From NCBI GenBank assembly GCA_021203705.1, contig JAJQAR010000211.1:1-5445 (forward strand): a stretch of DNA of 5,445 bases, read 5' to 3'. This document shows, one piece after another, positions 1 to 5,445 of this stretch. The stretch's first letter is position 1; each line of letters begins with the position of its first letter. This DNA comes from Prevotella sp. (GTDB lineage: Bacteria; Bacteroidota; Bacteroidia; Bacteroidales; Bacteroidaceae). The notes under the pieces were generated by a model, which searched no databases, had not been told where the DNA came from, and worked only from the letters and a program-made list of their open reading frames with translations. The position numbers and the translations under genes are program-made.

Positions 1-373
1 CGCTGCCCCACTTCCGAGCGTCAGTTATAGCATCACCGATAACAAAACCGAGCCTGGCGGCAACGGGTGCGCCCTCAAGCCACGGACGTGTAAAATCCTC
101 TAATTCATCGCCAATCCCGAATGTATATACCATTCCCCCTTTTTCGAGACCTTCCGCAAGACAGATGGCACTGTAACCACTGAAAGTGCCAATTTCAAGG
201 ATGTTGTGTGGGCGGAGCATGCGCACAAACATCTTGAGCAGGCGACCTTGAAGATGACCACTTGCCATACGTCCGTTTAAAAGACTCACATTGGTGGAAC
301 GCCACAAACGATAAAGATAATCACCCTCTGGCTCGATATGCTCAAGGATGTATCTTTCCAATTCAGAATCCAT
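1..373 (-). CDS. SAM-dependent O-methyltransferase (methyltransferase family 3), 3' part cut by window edge
   Basis: The first 124 residues of a class I methyltransferase of the small O-methyltransferase (COMT/CCoAOMT-like) family are visible; such proteins are usually about 210-220 aa, so the C-terminal 40% or so lies outside the window. An N-terminal helical part (MDSELERYILEHIEP, residues 1-15) is followed by the SAM-binding motif I LEIGTFSGYSAICLAEGL at residues 59-76, and by ELEDF at 90-94. The ATG at 373 lies 8 bp after the aroQ stop, so the two genes are probably co-transcribed from the aroQ promoter; an AGGGA overlapping the end of aroQ could serve as a weak ribosome site. The methyl acceptor cannot be told from sequence. 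Oddity: residue 86, after strand beta-2, is Gly (FGIGDE) where relatives usually have an acidic residue (FEINDE-like) that holds the SAM ribose. From memory, Bacteroides have a pyruvate kinase gene between aroQ and this methyltransferase; none is present here. Confidence 0.9.
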   Translation of the reverse strand, partial: MDSELERYILEHIEPEGDYLYRLWRSTNVSLLNGRMASGHLQGRLLKMFVRMLRPHNILEIGTFSGYSAICLAEGLEKGGMVYTFGIGDELEDFTRPWLEGAPVAARLGFVIGDAITDARKWGS

Positions 374-381
374 GATAAACT

Positions 382-807
382 TTATCCCTGCATTTCCATT
401 AGAGCCTCAATAGCCAAACGGTAAGAGTCGAGACCGAACCCACAGATTACACCCTTGCAAGCGCAGGAGATCATCGACTTATGTCGGAACTCCTCACGGG
501 TGTGCACGTTGGAGATATGCACCTCAATGACGGGAGATGTGAGCGACTTAATACAGTCTTGCAATGCGATACTTGTATGCGTATAAGCCCCAGCGTTGAG
601 GACGATGCCAGAGTAGGAGAAACCCACCTCTTGCATTTTGTCAATCAACTTGCCCTCAATATTGTTCTGATAGTACTCGATTTCCACATCGGGATAACGC
701 TCACGGAGTTTTGGAAGATATGTCTCGAAAGAACTCTTGCCATATATTCCTGGTTCCCTGACTCCAAGTAGGTTAAGGTTCGGACCGTTGATGATAAGTA
801 TTTTCAT
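382..807 (-). CDS. aroQ: 3-dehydroquinate dehydratase, type II
   Basis: This cytoplasmic enzyme converts 3-dehydroquinate to 3-dehydroshikimate, the third step of the shikimate pathway to aromatic amino acids. Type II enzymes form dodecamers and use trans elimination through an enolate. The 141-aa length is typical. NGPNLNLLG is at residues 8-16; the REPGIYG loop carries Arg17 and the catalytic Tyr22; NAGAYTHTS carries Asn71 and the catalytic His77; EVHISN carries His97; EEFRHKS carries Arg108. The spacings (R-Y 5, N-H 6, H-R 11) match those of characterised type II dehydroquinases. I chose the ATG at 807 because translation then begins MKILIINGPN, as in the family; the TTG two codons upstream would add only two residues. 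No Shine-Dalgarno is visible. It is first in a minus-strand unit with the methyltransferase and divergent from xerD. Function is very secure. Confidence 0.97.
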   Translation of the reverse strand: MKILIINGPNLNLLGVREPGIYGKSSFETYLPKLRERYPDVEIEYYQNNIEGKLIDKMQEVGFSYSGIVLNAGAYTHTSIALQDCIKSLTSPVIEVHISNVHTREEFRHKSMISCACKGVICGFGLDSYRLAIEALMEMQG

Positions 808-824
808 AATCAAATAATTTTTTG

Positions 825-832
825 TAATTTTG
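825..832 (+). promoter_or_regulatory. Candidate xerD promoter, Bacteroidetes -7 element
   Basis: TAATTTTG fits the Bacteroidetes sigma-A -7 consensus TAnnTTTG. A TTTT at 801-804, 20 bp upstream, is a three-out-of-four match to the -33 TTTG, and it lies inside the start of aroQ. Transcription would begin near 838-842 and give a leader of about 65 nt. The call rests on consensus matching in A/T-rich DNA, so chance matches are possible. Confidence 0.45.
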
Positions 833-886
833 CGGTGAAACGGAAATTGCAGTAAAACTATTGGCTTCTGTTGTCCGTCGTTGTTG

Positions 887-894
887 CAAAAGTA
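887..894 (-). promoter_or_regulatory. Candidate aroQ promoter, Bacteroidetes -7 element
   Basis: On the minus strand this reads TACTTTTG followed by CA, a good match to TAnnTTTG. No clear -33 TTTG lies at the right distance; only T-rich DNA inside the start of xerD is seen. Transcription would begin near 880, giving aroQ a leader of about 73 nt. It is only 9 bp from the xerD start codon, so polymerase bound here could also affect xerD. Confidence 0.45.
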
Positions 895-903
895 ATAAAA
901 TAA

Positions 904-1848
904 ATGGAAAAGGGGAATAAAAATTCGTCGAATATTATAAGAGCATACCAGCGTTACATGAAATTGGAGCGCAACCTGACGCCCAACACAATAGACGCAT
1001 ATACGCGGGATATTGAAAAACTGCTGAAATATTTAAGTGAAGATGGCATCCAGCCTGAGGAAGCAAAATTGGACAATTTGCGTACCTTTGCCGCCTCGTT
1101 GCATGATATTGGTATTGGGGCACGTTCACAATGTAGGATATTGAGTGGCGTGAGGGCATTCTATCGTTTCCTTGTAATAGATGGTTATTTAGAAAACGAT
1201 CCATCAGAATTGCTTGAGTCGCCACAGATAGGAGAGCATCTGCCGGAAGTGCTGACTACAGAAGAAGTTGACAGATTAGAACAGGCGATTGATTTGAGCA
1301 AGTGGGAGGGGCACAGGAACAAGGCGATTATAGAGGTGCTGTTCAGTTGTGGGTTGCGTGTCAGTGAGCTTATCAATCTCAAACTATCCAATCTATATCT
1401 TGATGAACAATATATCTGGGTGAAGGGTAAAGGGCGGAAAGAACGCCTTGTACCAATTTCAGAGAGTGCAATAAAACAATTAGGATATTGGTTTGCCGTG
1501 CGCAATCAGATGAACATCAAACCAGGGGAGGAGGATTATGTATTCTTAAACCGTCGTGGGGCGCACCTTACACGCACTATGATATTGATAATGATAAAAC
1601 GACTTGGAGAGGAAGCTGGAATTACTAAGACAATCAGTCCGCATACCCTGCGTCATAGTTTTGCCACCGCATTGCTTGAGGGCGGAGCGGATTTGCGTGC
1701 GATACAGAGTATGTTGGGGCATGAGAGTATCGGAACAACCGAAATATACACCCATTTGGACACAGCGACACTGAGAGAAGAAATATTGAGGCACCATCCG
1801 AGAAACAGAGAAAATTTTTCGGAGAAAAATTTTCAAATTAAGAATTAA
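904..1848 (+). CDS. xerD: Site-specific tyrosine recombinase XerD
   Basis: This chromosome-dimer-resolution recombinase normally acts with a XerC partner at dif during division. The N-terminal SAM-like core-binding domain spans about residues 12-97 (AYQRYMKLERNLTPNTI, then the SGVRAFYRFL helix). The catalytic domain spans about 114-300. All six active-site residues are visible: Arg152 (CGLRVSEL), Lys176 (VKGKGRKER), His247 and Arg250 (SPHTLRHSFA), His273 (MLGHESI) and the nucleophile Tyr282 (EIYTHLD). The ATG at 904 directly follows an in-frame TAA, so no longer start exists. The length is 314 aa, against about 298-305 for the family; the usual end HHPR is at 297-300, and the extra 14 residues (NRENFSEKNFQIKN) come from a palindrome and an A/T-rich repeat. 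XerD rather than XerC, or an integron or phage integrase, is favoured by the HHPR end and by the divergent aroQ neighbour, which I recall from other Bacteroidetes. Confidence 0.93.
   Translation: MEKGNKNSSNIIRAYQRYMKLERNLTPNTIDAYTRDIEKLLKYLSEDGIQPEEAKLDNLRTFAASLHDIGIGARSQCRILSGVRAFYRFLVIDGYLENDPSELLESPQIGEHLPEVLTTEEVDRLEQAIDLSKWEGHRNKAIIEVLFSCGLRVSELINLKLSNLYLDEQYIWVKGKGRKERLVPISESAIKQLGYWFAVRNQMNIKPGEEDYVFLNRRGAHLTRTMILIMIKRLGEEAGITKTISPHTLRHSFATALLEGGADLRAIQSMLGHESIGTTEIYTHLDTATLREEILRHHPRNRENFSEKNFQIKN
1810..1834. repeat. Perfect 11-bp inverted repeat inside the 3' end of xerD
   Basis: GAAAATTTTTC, a 3-nt GGA loop, then GAAAAATTTTC: the arms are exact reverse complements. It lies wholly within the last codons of xerD and ends 12 nt before the stop codon. 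No T-run follows directly, so it is not a standard intrinsic terminator, though it could form an AT-rich stem in the transcript that protects the 3' end. It appears to be the left edge of the repeat-rich spacer. Confidence 0.8.
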
Positions 1849-1939
1849 GAATTCGATATTGCTTGCATGATTTGCTCTTTCAGAGCAATGTCCTCAGTAA
1901 ACTGGGACCCTACAGTTGGTGGGTGAAATTAAGAATTAA
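1835..1939. repeat. 14-bp direct repeats flanking a 77-bp insert; possible small dispersed element
   Basis: AAATTAAGAATTAA occurs exactly at 1835-1848 and again at 1926-1939. The first copy contains the xerD stop codon. The 77 bp between (1849-1925) are visibly richer in G and C than the flanks and hold a 7-bp stem with a 3-nt loop (TTGCTCT at 1872-1878, AGAGCAA at 1882-1888) and a weaker AACTG/CAGTT pair (1900-1904, 1913-1917). AATTAAGAATT-type tracts are, to my recollection, common dispersed intergenic sequence in Bacteroides and Prevotella. The flanking copies could be a target duplication or two copies of that tract. No terminal inverted repeats are seen on the insert. Confidence 0.55.
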
Positions 1940-1967
1940 AAATGCATTTTTGCTTGAGGGCATTTTT
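1938..1967 (+). terminator. Weak candidate terminator for xerD
   Basis: AAAAATGC (1938-1945) can pair with GCATTTTT (1960-1967) around a 14-nt loop, giving an 8-bp stem ending in a U-run on the plus-strand transcript. The stem has only two G-C pairs, and AAAAATGCATTTTT (1938-1951) is also a perfect palindrome, so other folds compete. It is the best termination-like structure between xerD and the M16 gene. Confidence 0.25.
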
Positions 1968-1975
1968 GCTTGAGA
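1944..1975. repeat. Tandem duplication, 16-bp unit, two copies
   Basis: GCATTTTTGCTTGAGG (1944-1959) is followed directly by GCATTTTTGCTTGAGA (1960-1975); 15 of 16 bases agree. It looks like a slippage duplication next to the AATTAAGAATT repeat. No function is evident. Confidence 0.8.
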
Positions 1976-2078
1976 TTTTTTAGAGAAGTGTTTTTAACTG
2001 TTATTAGGTGTTTTGATGTTATGTGTTAAATAAATATTCTTTTTCGATGGTTTTAATGATTGGACAATGGTTTTTTGC

Positions 2079-2086
2079 TAAATTTG
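2079..2086 (+). promoter_or_regulatory. Candidate promoter for the M16 protease operon, -7 element
   Basis: TAAATTTG matches TAnnTTTG exactly. No convincing -33 TTTG is found about 20 bp upstream; the region is T-rich (TTTTAATG at 2051-2058). Initiation near 2093 would leave an unusually long leader of about 155 nt before the ATG at 2247. A second, unseen promoter closer to the gene is possible. Confidence 0.4.
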
Positions 2087-2119
2087 GACGCTTAAAATGA
2101 ATATTTATGCTGTTCAATT

Positions 2120-2177
2120 GCAACAAGTGGTTTCTTTGTCATATAGCGATATGGATGGGAATCAAAAGAATTGTTGC
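2120..2177 (+). promoter_or_regulatory. Possible folded 5' leader of the M16 protease mRNA
   Basis: GCAACAA (2120-2126) is the exact reverse complement of TTGTTGC (2171-2177). Between them lies a second stem, CATAT (2140-2144) and ATATG (2149-2153), closing a 4-nt AGCG loop. Nested pairing of this kind could form a two-level stem in the leader. It matches no riboswitch family that I recognise, and short pairings like these occur by chance. Confidence 0.25.
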
Positions 2178-2246
2178 GGATAAGGCATGAATGCGTGATA
2201 ACAGTTTTGGTTAACGGTAAAATTATACAAACAAGTAAATAATAAT

Positions 2247-5078
2247 ATGAAGTTAAAAAAACTATTCGCTGCTGCGGCACTGCTTATCGTTAGTGTCACG
2301 GCAATCATGGCACAGGAAATGCAGTTGCCCCCAGTGCCAGTAGATCCAGCAGTCAGGACAGGAAAACTGTCAAACGGGTTGACCTATTACATCCGTCAGA
2401 ACGGCTATCCAGAGCATCGTGTGAATTTCTACATCGCACAACGGGTTGGTTCGATACAAGAGGAAGAAGATCAGCGAGGATTGGCGCATTTCCTTGAGCA
2501 CATGGCATTCAATGGGTCAGAACATTATAAAGGTAATGATCTGATAGAATACTTACGTTCAATTGGCGTAGAGTTCGGTTCAGACCTTAACGCATACACA
2601 GCTGTTGACCAGACAGTATATCGTATTTGCAATGTGCCATCTACAAGAGAGTCGGCACTCGATTCTTGTCTGCTCGTGATAAAGGACTGGTCGAATGGAC
2701 TACTTTTGGAAGAAGATGAGATTAACAAGGAGCGTGGAGTAATTCACGAGGAATGGCGTCTGCGCATGAGTCCGATAATGAGAGTGTTGGAGCGCAACCT
2801 TGAGACCCTGTATCCAGGCAGCAAGTATGGTAAGCGTTTCCCGATAGGACTTATGGAAGTGGTGGACAATTTCTCACCAGAGTTCTTGCGTGATTACTAT
2901 CACAAGTGGTATCGCCCGGACAATCAGGCAGTAATCGTTGTTGGAGACGTGGATGTTGACAAGACAGAACAGAAGATTAAAGACCTGTTCAGTAGCATAC
3001 CACTCGCGGAGAATGCTGCTCAGGTAGTTGCCGAGGAAGTACCGGACAACAACGAGCCAATAATAATAATTGACAAGGACAAGGAGCAGACAATCGACAT
3101 GGTTCAGTTGTCGTTCAAGCATGATGCAGTGCCAGATGCAGAGAAGAACAGCATAGCCTACCTTCTGAACAAATACGCCATAGACCTTGTATGCTCTATG
3201 CTCAATGCCCGTTTTGAAGAAATTTCACAAGAGGAGGACTGTCCATTCCTGAATGCGGAAGTTGAGGATGGCGACTATATCTATTCAAGGACGAAAGGAT
3301 CATTCGACGTAACTTTTCTTCCAAAGGAAGGCAAAGACGTAGAAGCACTTACAGCAGCTATGCGTGAGGTGATGAGAGCCTTGAAGCACGGATTTACAGC
3401 AACAGAGTTTGAGCGCGCAAAAGCCGATTACCTTAGTTCTTTGGAGAAAGTATATACTAACCGTGACAAGCGCGACAACAGTGTTTATGGAAATATATAT
3501 TCCCAGAACTATATCGCCAACGAGCCGATGCCCTCGATAGAGGACGAGTACATGATGATGCAGCAGGTATCACCGATGATACCAGTAGAGGCAATAAATC
3601 AAGTATTGCCAGAGCTTGTCAGTCAGACTGATACCAATGTGGTGATATTGGCAATCTACAACGAGAAGGACGGCAAGGTATATCCAACAGCAGAGGCATT
3701 CAAGAAAGTAATAGACACCGTACATTCAGAGGAAATTGAAGCATGGGTTGATGAAGTAAGAGATGAGCCTCTGATTTCTGAATTGCCTGCAAAGGGAGCA
3801 ATCACGTCAGAAACAGAAAACACGGAATTAGGTTATAAGGAACTTATGCTTTCAAATGGTGTTAAAGTATTATTGAAGAAGACAGACTACAAGGATGATG
3901 AAGTTTTGTTGCAGGCGGTATCAAAGGGCGGAACATCGTTGCTTGGTGAAGAAGACATAATAAATGCGAAAGTTTTCGACCAGGCTATAGGCGTTAGCGG
4001 ACTTGGAAATTTCAGCAATACGGAACTATCCAAAGCCCTTGCCGGCAAGCAGGTAAATGCAGACTTGTCGTTATCACTTTTGCATGAGAGGGTGACAGGA
4101 AACTCCACACCGAAAGATCTTGAGACGATGTTCCAGATGGTATATCTTTATTTCACCGATATCAGAAAGGACGAGAAGAGTTTTGCCTTGATGATGAACA
4201 TGCTTGAAAACGCCTTGAAGAACAAGGAAATATCACCTGATATGGCATTCAGCGACTCCTTGAAAGTTACGTTATATGACCATAACCCACGATTTAAGAC
4301 AATAGAACTCGCAGACTTGCAGAAAGTTGACTACGATAGGATATTGCAGATAGCCAAGGAGCGCACAGCAAATGCAGCCGATTTCACATTCACGTTTGTA
4401 GGCAATTTTGATGAGGAAGTTATCCGTCCGTTGATAGAGCAGTACATCGCATCCCTGCCGGCAAGTGGTGAAAAGGAAGAGTGGAAAGCTGTAACAACAT
4501 ATAATAAAGGCAAGGTAGAGAACAAGTTCTTGCGCAAGATGGAAACAGCAAAAGCCAACGCATATATGTATTGGTACAATAACGATATACCATACTCAAT
4601 AGAGAACGACATCTACGCAGATGCGGCAGGACAGGTTTTGTCGATGATTTACCTGCAGAAAATCCGCGAAGATGCAAGTGCAGCATACTCAACAGGGGCT
4701 ATTGGAATGACAATTATAGGTAATGATGTACCATTCACGGCGTTGGTAGGTATCTGTCCGATGAAACCCGAAATGAGTGATGTCGCTTTGAAGATAATGA
4801 GAGAAGAAGCAGAGAAGATGGCAGAGACTGTTGATCCAGACATGCTCAGTAAGGTGAAGGAACTGATGTTGAAGCGTGCCGATGAGGACGCCATGAAGAA
4901 CAAATACTGGCTTGGCATCTTAAGCAACTACAACGAGTACGGCATAGACCAATATACAGATTACAAGAAAATTGTCAATGAACTGACACCAGAGAAGTTG
5001 GCAAAATTTGTCAAGGACGTGATATTCGGTGGCGGCAACAGTGTTACTGTGATAATGCTGCCTGATGAGAGCGAATGA
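2247..5078 (+). CDS. Exported M16 family zinc metalloprotease, PqqL/pitrilysin-like, full length
   Basis: This is a 943-aa peptidase with two M16 halves that should close as a clamshell around peptides. A signal peptide (KLKK, hydrophobic 6-20, likely cut after TAIMA at residue 22, next residue Gln, no lipobox Cys) predicts export to the periplasm. The N half (about 30-260) has the inverted zinc motif HFLEH: His81 and His85 bind zinc and Glu84 is the general base. The distal ligand is probably Glu169 in KERGVIHEEW (162-170). M16_C-like segments follow (RPDNQAVIVVGDVD at 223-236). After a hydrophilic hinge (about 494-527) comes an inactive second half, in which HFLEH is replaced by VFDQA (576-580). 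Arg807 and Tyr814 in YLQKIREDASAAYST keep the seven-residue spacing of the insulysin substrate-binding R/Y pair. Length and motif style resemble E. coli PqqL and Pectobacterium FusC, which degrade peptides or imported ferredoxin; the substrate here is unknown. It overlaps the next M16 gene by 4 bp. No Shine-Dalgarno is seen before the ATG. Confidence 0.95.
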   Translation: MKLKKLFAAAALLIVSVTAIMAQEMQLPPVPVDPAVRTGKLSNGLTYYIRQNGYPEHRVNFYIAQRVGSIQEEEDQRGLAHFLEHMAFNGSEHYKGNDLIEYLRSIGVEFGSDLNAYTAVDQTVYRICNVPSTRESALDSCLLVIKDWSNGLLLEEDEINKERGVIHEEWRLRMSPIMRVLERNLETLYPGSKYGKRFPIGLMEVVDNFSPEFLRDYYHKWYRPDNQAVIVVGDVDVDKTEQKIKDLFSSIPLAENAAQVVAEEVPDNNEPIIIIDKDKEQTIDMVQLSFKHDAVPDAEKNSIAYLLNKYAIDLVCSMLNARFEEISQEEDCPFLNAEVEDGDYIYSRTKGSFDVTFLPKEGKDVEALTAAMREVMRALKHGFTATEFERAKADYLSSLEKVYTNRDKRDNSVYGNIYSQNYIANEPMPSIEDEYMMMQQVSPMIPVEAINQVLPELVSQTDTNVVILAIYNEKDGKVYPTAEAFKKVIDTVHSEEIEAWVDEVRDEPLISELPAKGAITSETENTELGYKELMLSNGVKVLLKKTDYKDDEVLLQAVSKGGTSLLGEEDIINAKVFDQAIGVSGLGNFSNTELSKALAGKQVNADLSLSLLHERVTGNSTPKDLETMFQMVYLYFTDIRKDEKSFALMMNMLENALKNKEISPDMAFSDSLKVTLYDHNPRFKTIELADLQKVDYDRILQIAKERTANAADFTFTFVGNFDEEVIRPLIEQYIASLPASGEKEEWKAVTTYNKGKVENKFLRKMETAKANAYMYWYNNDIPYSIENDIYADAAGQVLSMIYLQKIREDASAAYSTGAIGMTIIGNDVPFTALVGICPMKPEMSDVALKIMREEAEKMAETVDPDMLSKVKELMLKRADEDAMKNKYWLGILSNYNEYGIDQYTDYKKIVNELTPEKLAKFVKDVIFGGGNSVTVIMLPDESE

Positions 5079-5445
5079 CATATAACACCCACACATTATC
5101 CAACGGACTTAGGTTGATACACCTCACATCGTCCTCACCTGTGGTTTACTGTGGATATGAGATATGCGCAGGAACACGGGATGAGGAGGCGTGTGAGGAG
5201 GGAATGGCACATTTCTGTGAGCACACCACGTTCAAGGGAACAATGCGGCGCACATCGATGCAGGTGCTTAACTGTCTTGAGAGGGTAGGGGGCGACCTGA
5301 ATGCCTTCACCAACAAGGAAGATACGGTGTATTATTCCGCCATCCTTAAAGACCACCTTCATCTTGCCGTGGATTTGCTAACAGATATGGTGTTTCATAG
5401 CGTGTATCCGCCGTTGGAGTTGGAGAAAGAGAAAGAGGTTATATG
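5075..5445 (+). CDS. M16B family zinc peptidase (processing-peptidase-like), N-terminal part only
   Basis: The first 123 residues are visible; the right edge cuts the gene. It opens MTYNTHTLSNGLRLI, the usual first strand of M16 peptidases, and has the HFCEH zinc motif at 46-50 (His46, Glu49, His50), then GGDLNAFTNKEDTVYYSAI (72-90), typical of short M16B enzymes of about 400-420 aa. The distal Glu ligand should lie just past the edge, after EKEKEVI. Its ATG shares ATGA with the stop of the upstream M16 gene, indicating translational coupling. An in-frame TGA at 5066-5068 with no start between rules out a longer N-terminus, so it has no signal peptide and is predicted cytoplasmic. Five Cys in 123 residues (26, 31, 40, 48, 67) fit a reducing compartment. 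Substrate unknown. An inactive or truncated continuation cannot be excluded from this window. Confidence 0.92.
   Translation, partial: MTYNTHTLSNGLRLIHLTSSSPVVYCGYEICAGTRDEEACEEGMAHFCEHTTFKGTMRRTSMQVLNCLERVGGDLNAFTNKEDTVYYSAILKDHLHLAVDLLTDMVFHSVYPPLELEKEKEVI

Larger units (their letters stand above)
1849..2246. other. 398-bp intergenic region without a convincing gene
   Basis: From left to right it holds the 77-bp insert between direct repeats, an AT palindrome with a 16-bp tandem duplication, about 100 bp of T-rich DNA with no clear feature apart from ATGGTTTT at 2047-2054 and again at 2067-2074, then the candidate promoter and leader of the M16 protease gene. No tRNA, rRNA or transposase remnant was recognised. 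Only very short open frames are present (19 codons at 1867-1926; 17 at 2047-2100; 28 at 2097-2183), and none has a ribosome site or a recognisable product. Confidence 0.7.

Noticed and set aside
481..771. Plus-strand 96-codon open frame across aroQ
   Set aside because: It lies wholly opposite aroQ, whose minus-strand product has every catalytic residue of type II dehydroquinase; the plus-strand peptide has no recognisable domain.
1185..1505. Minus-strand 106-codon open frame opposite xerD
   Set aside because: It is antisense to the XerD catalytic domain, with low-complexity Ser-rich sequence and no family resemblance; an overlap shadow.
1810..1834. Intrinsic terminator for xerD at the perfect inverted repeat
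   Set aside because: The hairpin lies inside the coding region, is nearly all A-T, and is not followed by a T-run.
1835..1939. CRISPR-like repeat-spacer unit
   Set aside because: Only two short 14-bp AT-rich copies with one 77-bp gap; no regular spacing and no cas genes.
1810..1975. dif recombination site next to xerD
   Set aside because: The palindromes here lack the expected layout of two 11-bp Xer arms around a 6-bp centre (the xerD palindrome has a 3-bp centre and pure A/T-tract arms), and dif is normally near the terminus, not tied to xerD.
2047..2183. Two tiny plus-strand frames overlapping by ATGA (2047-2100, 17 codons; 2097-2183, 28 codons)
   Set aside because: The overlap looks operon-like, but both are very short, have no ribosome site, and the first spans the candidate promoter. 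No recognisable peptide; not annotated as genes.
2092..2280. Minus-strand 62-codon open frame over the M16 leader and start
   Set aside because: It overlaps the signal-peptide coding region and the promoter, has no leader features of its own, and its peptide resembles no family; chance frame in AT-rich DNA.

Overview
The window reads as ordinary chromosome from a Bacteroidales bacterium, most likely Prevotella-like. Four signs support this: starts have no clear Shine-Dalgarno sequence and sit behind A/T-rich leaders; good matches to the Bacteroidetes -7 promoter element TAnnTTTG lie upstream of the genes; AATTAAGAATT-type repeats occur between genes; and a tyrosine recombinase (xerD) lies divergent from a type II dehydroquinase (aroQ). 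Genus is inference from style, not a match.

Left part (1-903): two minus-strand genes 8 bp apart, aroQ (shikimate pathway) followed by a SAM-dependent O-methyltransferase that runs off the left edge. A 96-bp divergent spacer separates aroQ from xerD and holds a -7 match for each direction. The two promoters face each other, so the predicted 5' leaders would overlap.

Middle (904-2246): xerD is complete, with all six tyrosine-recombinase residues. Its last 14 codons extend past the usual HHPR end and lie in a palindrome plus A/T-rich repeat. A 398-bp non-coding stretch follows. It holds a pair of 14-bp direct repeats around a 77-bp more GC-rich insert, a 16-bp tandem duplication, and a promoter plus a possibly folded leader for the next gene.

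Right part (2247-5445): a full-length exported M16 zinc metalloprotease of the PqqL/pitrilysin type (943 aa, active N half, inactive C half), overlapping by ATGA with a second, short M16 protease that has no signal peptide and is cut by the right edge. The pair looks like one translationally coupled operon with products predicted on opposite sides of the inner membrane.

I see no CRISPR array, tRNA, rRNA, transposase, phage gene or obvious new multi-gene system. The points most worth checking are the repeat-derived XerD tail with the adjacent repeat insert, the missing acidic SAM-ribose residue in the methyltransferase, the face-to-face promoters, and the two-compartment M16 pair.
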